From Fragum whitleyi (taxonomy: Eukaryota; Mollusca; Bivalvia; Cardiida; Cardiidae), in contig OX411559.1 in the NCBI GenBank assembly GCA_948146395.1, positions 40,636,432 through 40,700,431 of the forward strand: a DNA stretch of 64,000 bases, in the 5' to 3' direction. The stretch's first letter is position 1; each line of letters begins with the position of its first letter. Below the pieces are notes generated by a model. The model was not told the DNA's origin, did no database searches, and saw only the letters and a list, made by a program, of their open reading frames with translations. Positions 22,395 through 34,500 of this stretch are shown here, in pieces. The position numbers and the translations under genes are program-made.

Positions 22395-22492
22395 GGCAAT
22401 TGAGGTTGAATGATCACAAACCTATGTTGAATAGCAGCTAGAGGCTAGGCTAGGGTTTCGTTCGAGTACTGGTGAGAGAATACTAGGAATCC
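22395..22492 (+). mobile_element. SINE (family S) internal fragment
   Basis: 'gatcacaaacctatg', 'gcagctagaggctagg' and 'actaggaatccatgg' match the body of the S family. Both ends are missing. Confidence 0.55.
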
Positions 22493-22860
22493 ATGGTAAA
22501 TTGCATAGGCGTATCTAGGATTTTGAAATGTATACGAACTTAGAAGGCGACAACCAACAAACCAAAGAATATATAGAATAAAGGCGATACGAGAACCATG
22601 ACAAAAGATTATCGTCCTCCGTACGCTCCCTTTATTTCATTTGAGCGTTGGTGAATCATCAAAACATCGTAACTACAGCTTGAATAATCTGTAGTTTCGA
22701 TGTTAAGATCATTCATCAACGATATTTTTCGACAGAGGATTATTTCTTTTACGCACATGCGTAAATTACGTAATGGGAGTTACGCCCTTGAATTGCTCGG
22801 GCCACTACAATAGGTCTGATGAAAGCGGTGTTAAACGTTAGTCACTACGCTAGGTCCGAA

Positions 22861-22951
22861 CCATCCTCGCATACCCCGGGGTCTCTCTATTTGCTACGCT
22901 ATATATCGATTTAGCGTAGCAAGTAGGGAGACCCAGGGGTGTCCGAGGATG
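22861..22951. repeat. Long hairpin (about 39-bp arms)
   Basis: The arms run 22,861-22,900 and 22,913-22,951, with few mismatches, around an AT-rich loop. The inner stem is TTTGCTACGCT / AGCGTAGCAAG. It could fold as a MITE-derived hairpin. Confidence 0.7.
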
Positions 22952-23347
22952 TGTCCCAACTGCCGATTCGATCAACCGCGACCAAGCGATCGAGTATTGA
23001 TCGCGCTTAGTCGGCATAAGTGATTGGGGGTAGTCGGGGCAAGCAATAGAGGTCGGAATCGCTCGGGCTTCATACTCGAATACATTTTACATAAGAATAA
23101 TGGAAGGTTCTGACTGCCAATTCGATGAAGCCCGATCAAGCGATTGATTACTAGCCCGTCAAGTCTGACAGATTAAATGGGGTCGGGGCTATTTAATTTG
23201 ATCCGTCTTCTTACCTGATTTTTTTTTAACATGTCAAAAATACTTGTGTAGCGATGGAAAAGAATACTGATCGAAAGTCGATCGGGTAGAAAATGTGTAT
23301 CAGTCGTGTAAGAATCGAGCGTGTTTAACCGACCTGTACCAGGATGC

Positions 23348-23584
23348 GAGGTTATAAAACTTTTCTAAGACTCAACTGAGAATTTTTCTCAAATTTCAAT
23401 TCGAGATTATAGCCGTATTCTATTTTAGTACTCATTTTAATGTATCAATATAAAAGATAACATTAAAAAGTTATTATAAATAAAAACTTCTTGATATAAT
23501 CTTTTATTTACATTCATTTATTGAAATTTAAAATTTGAGAATATTCTCAGTTGAGTTAGAGAAAAGTTTAATGACCTCGGGCCC
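23348..23584. mobile_element. Palindromic MITE (GAGGTTAT ends)
   Basis: It begins GAGGTTATAAAACTTTTCT and ends with an inverted, slightly diverged form before CGGGCCC. The AT-rich arms pair over most of the length. A second copy is at 44,639-44,836. Confidence 0.65.
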
Positions 23585-23755
23585 AGATCTTCGTGGATTT
23601 TGTACGTTTCACCTCTTTATCCAGTTTTTCGGGAGAATATCTAAATATGATCGAGAAGAAAACCAGGTGTTTCAGAAGCGATCGTGCAAAATACGAGTAG
23701 TTGAGGGAATTATATATTTTTTTCACTCGAGGATAACACGATAAAGGGTCGAGTG

Positions 23756-23976
23756 ATTCTTATTTCCTTCGTGGTCCTAACTCATTCCAGATCTTAACCT
23801 ACTCCTTGAGAGAGAGGCAATGGGTTCTAACCATTGCTACCCACTTTTACAGCTGGGTGGACTGGGGCCCTGTCTGTAAAGTGTCCTGCCCAAATACACT
23901 TTCCGTCTCCGGTGGGGCTCGAACCCGCAACCACCAGGTTACGAGTCAAGCGCGCTAACCACTTGAGGAGATCGGA
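23756..23976 (-). mobile_element. tRNA-derived SINE, separate family
   Basis: On the minus strand the head reads GTGGTTAGCGCGCTTGAC with a CTCGTAA anticodon-like loop (Thr-CGT-like) and B box GGGTTCGAGCCCC. The body contains 'aaagtgtatttgggcagg' and 'agtccacccagctgtaaaag'. The acceptor stem pairs only in part. Confidence 0.65.
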
Positions 23977-24030
23977 TGAAGATCTGAAAGAAATCGTGTA
24001 GAGATCGAGTAAGTCGGGTAGTGATCAAGT

Positions 24031-24440
24031 ATATCATGAAATTACCCTTCATCTCAATCGAACCATGCTAAATCGCTCACTCAGTGCTCCATTCATTCAT
24101 TCCAACCACTCTAGTCGATGAAAAACGCTCTAATTATTTTTGAAACATTTCTAAAGCGCACAAGTCGATCAATATTAAATTCAAATAGATTAAAATATTC
24201 TACGAGTTTATTTGCTGGTATGGAGTTTAAAGTGTCTGATTCTTACACTAAGACCCCCTAATAGAAAATTACGTATATTCTGTCAAAGGGAGGTAAAATA
24301 GCTTATTTTGATCAAAATTAGCGATATTGCGTTACCTCCCTTGAATTTCCATCAAAACTCGCTACACACACTCATTCAATTACATTTCAAAATCATTCCA
24401 AAATCATTCATCTTGTCAATTTAGAGATGTTCTTAATTAT
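24031..24440. mobile_element. Tc1-like MITE, diverged
   Basis: It keeps the inner left arm ('tcgctcactcagtgctccat'), the GGGAGGTAA / TTACCTCCC core (24,283-24,340) and a decayed right end. Confidence 0.65.
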
Positions 24441-24966
24441 AGTCCTCGATTGAAGGTAGGAATGATCGAGCGGACATCTGAATGAAAGGGTCTAGGATGC
24501 TTGTGCAGGGGTCATGTTGATCGACTTAAGATCGACTTGTATATGCCTGTCGGTATAGCTTGGTCGGGTTTGATCGGACAATTTAAGCTATCGAGTTGAT
24601 AAGATCGGCAGTGGGAACCCTGCGTTACCTATATGAATATAATGATAATTGTCCTCTGGTGGGAGAGCAATTAGCCTGGCTCCCAGGCTGTCAGTTAGTT
24701 TTAAAGTCAATAAGGTAGACCACTCATGTTTAACTATTTTATTTATAATTACCTCCCATATTCTCAAAAACTGATCGGCCAGTCAGAGAATATAAGCTGA
24801 TAAAAAATTATCTTTCTCTAGTTGAATTTTGCTTACTTTTTCACAATACTTTAGATCAGTGGGACGGGAGCCAGTCTAGGAGAGCAATATGCGTGTCACG
24901 GTATCTTACTGTAAAATAATCTGGACAAATATTACAGATTTATTTTCGACATTTTACCATTAGATA

Positions 24967-25402
24967 CAGTTCAGAACATCGTGAAATTGACACTCATTCC
25001 GATCAAAATCGTTCTAAACCATTCACTCAGCGTTCCATTCGTTCATTTCAAACACTCACTCAAACCATTCAAAAACGCTCCAAAAACTTTAAAAACATTT
25101 CGAAATCGTTAAAAGGCGATATGATTTATTTCAAATTGATCCAATCATTCTACGATTTTTTTTGGTTGATGTGCATTTTAAAGTGTCTGATTTGTCCACA
25201 AAGCCACAAACAGAACAAATACGTATATTTTATTAAAGGGAGGTAATACATATCGCTAATTTTGTTCATCCTGAACAAAATTAGCGATATTGGATAACCA
25301 CTCATTTAATTCACTCAAAACTCGCTCCACACACTTATTCAATTTCATGCCAAAATCATTCCAAAATTATTTATCTTGTCAATTTCACGATGTAATTAAG
25401 TG
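24967..25402. mobile_element. Full-length Tc1/mariner-like MITE
   Basis: Starts CAGTTCAGAACATCGTG, ends TAATTAAGTG, with TA on both sides. The core palindrome is at 25,238-25,300. It ends 10 bp before a possible acceptor at 25,413, close to the NXPE-b start codon. Confidence 0.8.
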
Positions 25403-25450
25403 TAGTATTACAGGGTGACATGTCTTCGTAGAAGGAGAAAGAAAAGCTGA

Positions 25451-25539
25451 ATGGCTAAACGATACAGAAGATGTATATATCTCATGTGTGTGGTGGCCTC
25501 CATACTGCTTCTAGGGGAAATCTGCGGATGGTTTGATGG
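25451..25539 (+). CDS. NXPE: NXPE-b exon 1 (start, signal anchor)
   Basis: ATG at 25,451 opens MAKRYRRCIYLMCVVASILL and runs to 'gatgg|gtgagt'. The next upstream ATG (about 25,420) meets a stop after two codons, so 25,451 is the likely start. A 5' UTR acceptor at 25,413 is possible. Confidence 0.82.
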
Positions 25540-28500
25540 GTGAGTAATAAAGATTTTCAAACGCTCTTGTTTATTTCCGTTTATTTATCGTCGCAACCGT
25601 AGCTTATGCCCATATGAGCAACGTCCACAGAAGACGGTTGTTTGTCAAGGGTACATGACGAAATAATTTCTGAGATTCGTCATGGTTCCTTAACGTGCTC
25701 GATGTAAAGCACCGTCTCACGGAACCTCGGGTTAACGTCTCATCATTGTTATTTTAAGACGATAACGTGTTATTCTATTTATCATTGAATAATTTCTAAG
25801 CGCCTAATTATAATAATCCTTTTCAAATCAAAGAAATTCAGGTGAAAGCTTATACAAACTGTTTCTAAAAATAGGCTGTCTCTTATATCATTTCATGTAA
25901 TCAGACAGGTGATATCAGGTCATTCCAGGCTTCTGTATGATTAGAAAGTTTTTTAGCATGTCTGTCTTGTCACAAGACTGAAACTAATTGAAAATACATT
26001 GTCCCATGCAGCGATTATAATACTACATGTATTATAAAACTACAATATCTTTTGCTGAAAAATTTGATAACCAGAAATGGTCATCAAATGAGGAAAAGAG
26101 ACGATTGTGAGCGATGAACCTTTGTGTTTGGAATAAAATATTTTTGAGTGGAAAAAAAACGCAAATTTCTTTGTTTTTTAAACTGTACCACCAGCGCAGT
26201 GGTAGCGCGTCAGACTATCATTAAAAAGACGGTTACACTCATCCTTTCCGACTGTCTCCCACCAATGGTTTAATGATCGTAGACCTATGTGGGATAGCAG
26301 CTGAAGGCTAGGAGAGAATGTAATGGTATTACTGGTGAATGAAAAACCAGGAATCCATCGAAAGGTACCCAAGCAGTCACGATTTGATAAAAAGATTGTT
26401 GAAAGGTTTGTTACAATGTCATTCAAACAAACTAACTAACAAACCCTGTAGAACAATGTCAGCTATTGCATTTTACAATTTAGATATTCTTGAAATGTGC
26501 TGTTACATCGATCAAAATCATTTTTTGAATATCATTCGCTCACCGCCCCACTTCAACATTCTAATTGCAAACGCCTATTATTCAAAGCACTTCGAAATCA
26601 CCCAAAACGTTTAAAAAAATCAACCGACTCATTCAAGTTTATCATAAACTAACACTATAATCACTCTACATGTACTTTATTATTTCACGATGTTATTTAC
26701 TGTGAATATTGTCCTTTTTTGTAGATACAGATATTCTAGCAATAAGCTGGGTTTTGCGAGAAAACCAAGGAGAAACGAGGCAAAGATTGGTCTGATAAGT
26801 CAAATATGGTCAAACTCTTCAAACGAAATGGTCGACTTGAAGAAGACAAAAATCTTCTTTTTAGGTAAGCCCTAAACTCTTGCCATAATGTGTCTGGAAT
26901 ATTCCTGCTTTGTCGGGCGTTATAGACGAGGATCGGATTACATTTTTGTGCAGTCTGATTTTGGTCTTTAATGACCGAAGGCCAAGAAATCTATAGCGAT
27001 GGCTTGGTTTCCGTCCGTCCTTCTATCTACCCGTCTGTCTGTCTATCTGTCTATCTGTACGAAAAAATTCTTGTTTGTGCGATTAGGTCAACAAGTATAA
27101 CCCGATTTAATTGAAACTTTCACAGGTTGGCTCTAGGGTTTTAAGAAACGTTGTTTTGAAAAAGTGGTCTGATATGTCGGAAAACTCGAGATTGGTTAAA
27201 AACTAGAATGGATAAACTTGAAACTTTCATAGGACGATTGCAGGGTCTCATAGAAGGTTCCTTTCGAAAATGGGGAGATTCCTTTTGGATTTCGCTCAAA
27301 ATATTTTCAAGTATGTGATAAAGTTTAAATTTATCATTGGATTTAATTGTCCATCAGAAAACAAGTTTTATCTGGAAAAGGATCCCTTCGAATACTACTA
27401 AAAAGAAATTATGAGCATTTTCACTTTATACATTTTTACTTCAGCAATAAAGTTCCTGAAATATTAATTTAAATTTTCGAAAAAACTTGATATTCAATAA
27501 AGCGTCTCAAAACCTCATCGGCTCCTTAATTCTTTTTTAAGGTAGAAAATATCAAAAATATATTTTCAAAAGAATTATTGACCTACAATTAATGTATTTA
27601 GTGCTGTCAGCACTTTCATTTCAATGCATTTTTACCAAGTTGTTAATTCAGAATGACAAGAATTAAAGGACTAGCAACCATACAATTGGAACAAAGTTAA
27701 GAACATCTTTTTCAACCCTTTTATTTTCGTTTTATCCAGATTTGTCAGATAATATGGTTAAACAATCTCATATTACAAACACATCACAAAAAGAATACTA
27801 TAAAATATTAATAGAAAATAATTATGCGTGTGTGAATTTCCGTTTATTTATCGTCGCTACCGTAGCACATCTCAATATAGGCGACGCCCCCAGAAGAAGG
27901 TTAATTGTTACGGTGTATAGTGCAAGGATACATGACGAAACTACTGCTGAGATCCGCCATGGTTCTTTAACGTGCTCGGTGTAAAGCACCGTCTCAAGGG
28001 GCCTCGGTTTAACGTCTCATCCGAAAGACAATTAGTTTTGCAATAAATATGCAATTGCCATACACGGTTATCTTTTTTTTCTTTTTGTGAGAAAAAAAAA
28101 ATGCCGAAAATGACGTCACCAGTTATCCGGATGTAAATGATTATTTGATTGGTCGATTGACATTTTGATTGACAGATGTCATTTAATGACAAAGATTTGC
28201 TTTATATCATTAAGAACTAATTTCAACTCTTTACCGAATATCAAACACAACCATCTTTTTTTGTATACGTGCGCATAAAGTATTCCCACTAAAAGAATTT
28301 CTTCAAACTGATGAAAACTTTATCTTTTTTATTGAATAATGGAGAGAACACTTTTGAATCCATGGAAATGTAGAACATAAAGCACTTAATCTTATAACTA
28401 TACAAATATCCGTATGATAACATCCCGTATGATATTTTTTTATGATATCACATAGCTATTTTTAGAACAATGATATAATGCGGTTATTTTTAGAAACTTG

Positions 28501-31500
28501 CATTTCAGTCAGAAACATCGGCGAAAACAAGACAAATAGAGGTTATAAGATAAATATAATACATACTTAGTGTATTGTATAAAAACTATCTAACTCGGTT
28601 GTGAGAATTGATAATTGCCTCAGCAGAGCCTCGACAAATATCAATTCTCCCAACCTCGTTTGATATTTTTTCTCATACAAAACACTAAGTACGTATTATA
28701 TATATAACACTTAGCTTATGACTAGAATTAAGTTTATTTCTGTAAGCTTCTGAGCTTCGCGTTTTAATAAGCTGTTATTATCACCACGAATTAATAATAA
28801 TAATGATATGCTCTTGATCTTTATTTAGACGAGAAGGCATTTTATCGACTGGATGACGAGATCAAAATAAGAATCATTCTCTATAACAAAAATGGCGCAA
28901 GAAGAAAGAGTGGTGGAGACGCGATTAAAGTAAGTCTGTCATATGTAACAATTTTATCCTTCTTTTAATGCTTTTCGGTGGATGATCGAGAAATAACGGT
29001 AGATTATCACTTGATAAACTTAACGCCTAACCCGTGAAATTATCAAAAACTTATACCCCGCTTTCGTTCAGTTTTCCCTATCTGACGTTATCAAAGCGGA
29101 GCCGAATTTGTGACGTCATCAGTGACGTTGCATAGCAATCACGTGCAAAATGACACCATTTGAGAACATTTCTCCTTAGATATTTATATTTTGTCACATG
29201 TTTGCATTAAAGAAATGGAATAATCGTTAGTTTTTTTTCGAGTAAGAATGAATGAAATTTCAATTCGTGAGCAACAAGGGGTTTATTTAACTCGTGGCTC
29301 CGCCACTCGTGAAAATATACCTTTTGTTGTTCACTCAATGAAATATATAGAGGATAATCGTTTGTTTCAGTGTAAGATCGATTTATATTTCATTGAGTGA
29401 ACATCAAAAGCTATATTTTCACGAGTGGCAGAGCCACGAGTGAAAATATAGCTTTTGTTGTTCACGAAATGAAATATTAATCGATCTTACACGAAAAACA
29501 AACGATTATTCTATTTCTTTAATGCAAGAAAGAGACAAAATGTGAAATTTCTAGGACATATTTTCGTAAAGAGCGTCATTTTGCGCGTGATTGCTATGTA
29601 ACGTTCATTGTGACGTCACTTATTTCGCCCCGCATAGATGACGTCAGATAGGATGAAATGCACAAAAGCAGGGTATAAGTTTTTGATAATCTCACTGCTT
29701 TTGCGGTGAGATTATCAAGCGATAATCTACCGTTATTTCTCGATAAACCACCGAAAAGCATTAAAGAAAAATAGATTTTACACTGAAAATAACGAATATG
29801 CTTGAGGCATGAATACTGAGTATCATTGGTAGACACATAATGAAATGGGACTGTAGCAAATAACTTTTGATAGAGGAAAATCATGATTTCACTTACAAAA
29901 TGCAAATTGTTAGCGACTCATAGGTTCTTGAATTAATATGTAGCCATCTATAAAACCTGAATGCATATTTTATTAAAGGGGGGTAATGAATATCGTTAAT
30001 TTTGTTCATCTTAAACAAAATTTGCGATAAAGGATTTCCCCCCAATAACTTCACTCAAAACTCGCTCACTACACTCATTCAGTTTCATTCCTAAATCATT
30101 CCAAAATCATTCACCTTTTCAATTTCACGATGTTGTTAACTGTATCCAATAGACTAGACATAAATGTTTCCTATCATATCTGATTTCATTTTTTACATTT
30201 TTAGAATTCACCATATTGATAGAATACCCCTTTTCGTTTTACAGGTTCGAATGTTCGAAAACAGCGTCAATGCTTCTGCCACAGGGCGTGTTGAAGACCA
30301 CAGAAACGGCGTGTATACAGCTACATTAAAATGTTTGTGGACAGGGAGCCCGTCTATACGTATTTATCTGTATTATACGAGAGAAGTAGCTGAATTGACC
30401 AACGAATTTTTAAAGTCGGTAATAGAACACTTTGTCAACGTATCATAGGTCGATTCAACCGCTTGGTGGTTTTTCGTAGACATGCGGAAAAAATAAAACA
30501 AGATAAACAAGGGCTTGGCACTCAAAAATCTGAAATATCTTAAGTTATTTTGACAACATTCGAGGAGTCACTTTGACCTGTTAAACATTCAGTATTACAT
30601 CTTGATACTGCTACAATTAACAACATCGTGAAATTGACAAGGTGAATGATTTTGGAATGAAATTGAATGAGTGTGTGGAGCGAGTTTTGACTGAATTTAA
30701 TGGGAGGTAATCCTTTATCGCTAATTTTGTTCAGGTTGAACAAAATTAGCGATATTGATTACCCCCCTTTAATAGAATATACATACAAGTTCTATAAATA
30801 GCTTCCTATTTCTCCAAGAACCTGTGAGATGATAACAGTTTGAATTGTGTCAGTGAAATCGCGATTTTTCTCCATTAAAAATTATTTCGAATGACATTCT
30901 TGATTCTTTATATTTCAATAGGTTTGAGCGTTTTTGAATGGTTTGAGTGAGTGTTTGGAATGAATGAATGGAGCGCTTAGAGAACGGTTTAGAATGGTTT
31001 TGATTGAGGTGAATGTCAATTTCACGATGTAATTAACTGTACAATTTTTAGATACAAGTTTTAGAAATAACTGTCTCCTTCATATAAATCACTTCAAGAG
31101 ATTCATTTACGGTAGAACTCGTGTAAAGCGACTACTCACGGGAAAAAAGCGGTCGCATTGGGAATGGTCGCTAAATACAGAATTCGTGAAAAATAAGTCA
31201 GTTCATTTTGATAACATGTTCAGATAGCCGCGTGAGTCTTTCTGATTCACGTAAAGCTCAAAAACATGAGAATCGTCTCATTGAGACGATTCTAATGGGG
31301 TTCAACAACATTTCATTCGATATCATTGATGTTTTAAGACACAATAACATGATATGATATCGGTCAGTCTAGTTTTAGAAACGATTTGCACACGTTTTCT
31401 TCTCAATTTTTAAAGATATTTTATAGTTCAATGCTGAAAAACGATGCATGATAAATAGAATAATATGTAAATGTCTTAAAACATTATTATCTGGTAATTT

Positions 31501-34500
31501 TATCTGGTCTATGCTGTGAAAAATTATCATGACTAGGCAAAGTCTCACCATCATTTAATGTCCCAACCTCGACCAGATAACATTGATATTTACACTCATA
31601 TGTTGATCCCTATTTCCCTTTAAGATCCCAACTGTCAGATATACATTAGCTGTGTACAACAACGAAAAAGTGGGAAGATGTCATCCGTTTAGACGATCGT
31701 TGACTAGTTCCCGGCCAGTTTGCAATCTGGCTCATTTAAATGGTGGCATGTCGTGGTACTGCGAGAAACCAGCCAAGGGAAATAACTCATGCGATGACAT
31801 CCGGTATTTCAAATACGGAGATTCCAAGACAATTTTGTCGTTAAGACAAATGTTTAACGTAAGGTAAATATTATCAACTTTTATTTTCTCTGTTTTTCTT
31901 TTGGAACAAAAAAAAGGAGCTACTGTATTGTGAAAATCTTTGTACAAGTGCATCGTTGACCTACAGTTAGTAGCATTGTGAAATTCACATGGATTATCTC
32001 GATCAAAACCATTCTAAATTACTCACTTAGCGCTCCATTGATTTATTCCTTGCACTCACTCAAACTATTCAAAAATCGATTGTTTATTATTGAAAATCTC
32101 GCCATTACCGTTCGTCATGTTCAGCATATCATTCCGCAAATTGATCATTTTTTTTGCACTATTTTATGATCTGATGTGGATTTCAAAACGTTGAAAAGCC
32201 CGAAAAGATGCATTAGCAAAAATTGTATTGATTTTTTTTAAAGGGCGGGTAATGAATAATTGCTTATTCCGTCCAATTGAACAAAATTATCAAGAACCAA
32301 GTGGCCTACAATCATGAAACTTTATACAAATATTCCTTATGACCCAAGGAAGTGCCCTATTGTTTTTGGGTTACATAGGTCAAAGGTCAAGGTCACAGTA
32401 AATTTTTGTTCAATTTTCGTTTCCGGACTCTAACTCGAGAACCAAGTGACCTACAAGCATGAAACTTTATGCAAATGTTGCTTATGATCCAAGGAAGTGC
32501 CCTATTGTTTTTACATAGGTCAAAGGTCAAGGTCATAGTCAGCATTTGTTCAATTTTCATTTCTGGACTCTTAACTCAAAAACCAAGCGACATAGAATCA
32601 TGAAACTTCATGCAAATGCTACATATGACCTCAATATTAGTTACAAACACATCCTGCAATAATAGCACTTGTATTCTGACAAAGCGCTAGTGGGGGTATT
32701 AGTCCGCTCTGCGACAGTTCTAGTTTTATTCAAAACTCTCTCCCCCCCCCCCCCCACCCCCACCCGCTTATTTCAAATCATTTGAAAAGCATTCTTCTTG
32801 TAAATTTCATGATGTTATTAACTGTAAGTCAGGGACTAAGCTCGCTGAATTCATAGTGTATGCTAGAACATGTCAAAAGCACAATCAAATCACGGACGGG
32901 GTAGCTAAAATTCTGAAACGTATCCTTCTTCCTGATAAACTGATGGGCAAGCTGTTAGTACGATTTTATCATTATTCATCAACGATGTTTTCGAAGATTA
33001 CGTGTATTCATTTCGAAGAAGACTTGTTAGTAGTGGGCCAATGGTAGTTTCAACTTTGTTTCTATAGGAGCATTTTTAAACTATTCTCATTTATGGTTCT
33101 ACTGTCCGAGCTCAGTAGAGCTATAGCAATGACATGTTTTCGTCCGTCGGTCCGTCCGTCTGTCCGTCCGCCTGTCTGTTAACTTTCTCTTATTATTACA
33201 GTTGCCAACATCGTGAAATTGACTTTTACATGATCAAAACTATTCTAAATCACTCATTCAACGCTCTATTCATTATTTTTCAAACACTCACTCAAACAAT
33301 TCATGCTAGCTTATAACTTTCTGAATCATTCTTATTTTGCGATAGCAGCAATTTGCAAGTGAAACGATACATGTCCTCTTTGGACTATTGTTTATTATAA
33401 GATTCTTTTTCTGTTTTCAGTCGTGGATCCCTTGGACCAATATTTAGAATAACTGTCCTCCCTTTAAAGAAAGGTATTTCATAAACGTTTTCAGATAGAT
33501 TTTTCAAGATTTTCTATTGTATTAGTTTTGTATTAGGGGTTGTATTAGTAGTTTTATTCAATTTACAATTTGCATTTAACAAATTATGCGCGAAAACGGA
33601 CCATTTTGTAACACCTTGAAATAAATATTTAAAAAGAGATTGGTTCCAGAACGGGAAAACTGGATGTCGCATTTCAAAACATCTACAACAAGAAGGCAGA
33701 TTGGTCATTCTAGATTAGAAAAAGAAAAGAAAAAACAAACAAAAAAACCAAGCCAGAAGTGAAAAGCTCCGGTCGTAATTAATATTTTAAGTGCACCGAC
33801 GTTATATTGTTGCGTAAAAAATAACATCTTCCTGGTTGATTAAGCTTTTCCAGCTTCAAAGCTTTATAAGTTATGAATGCGCATTCAATGCTTATTTCAT
33901 CACAAATTGAATTGTTGCTTTTGAATTGCGCGTTTTGTAGAAATTTCATTCTCAAAAGTAAATTTTAAAGCTTAAAATGCCAGAAAGCGCATCATTCGGT
34001 TTCCATAGCGACAGTTCCTTTACAGGAGCATTGTCTTATTTGATTGCATTTTTTTAATAATTGGCAATCACATCCATACGAATGATTACTGACAGTTATA
34101 TCAAAATCTGATGAATGATGAAAAAGATATCGCAATTGTCTCAAAACTTTTTGATACCCCCCTCGTACATAGAATTAAAGTAGATATTAACAGTAGTTAC
34201 GGGGAGGAATAAAATAGCGCTAATTTCTTTCAAAATGAACGAAATTGGCGTACTCTACTACTCCCTTTTATAGCTCTCATTTAACTCATTCAATTTCATT
34301 CCGAAATCATTCTTAAAATATTCAGCTATTTAATTCTATGACTGTAAACTACACAAATTAGAAAACGGAATGAAGCAGCCAAACAACATTTCAACTTTCA
34401 GATGAACAAAATTGCAATGGTCGATGCAACCAAGTAAGTCACGTTCGTAGTGATACAATGGAACCTAACATGGTTGAATGCCATCGTTATAGCAGAACAA

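Noticed and set aside
23905..23976. Candidate tRNA-Thr(CGU) on the minus strand
   Set aside because: The acceptor stem pairs only partly and a repeat body follows, so it is annotated as a SINE head.
27740..27829. Possible extra NXPE-b exon after 'tttatccag', open for about 30 codons
   Set aside because: It has a weak donor (gtgtga). Direct joining of exons 2 and 3 gives 'TKIFFLDEKAFYRLDD', which follows the family pattern without a gap.
31625..31858. Earlier donor 'aac|gtaagg' for NXPE-b exon 5
   Set aside because: It would put exon 6 in a frame that stops at TAG after eight codons, whereas the donor at 31,864 keeps both copies open.
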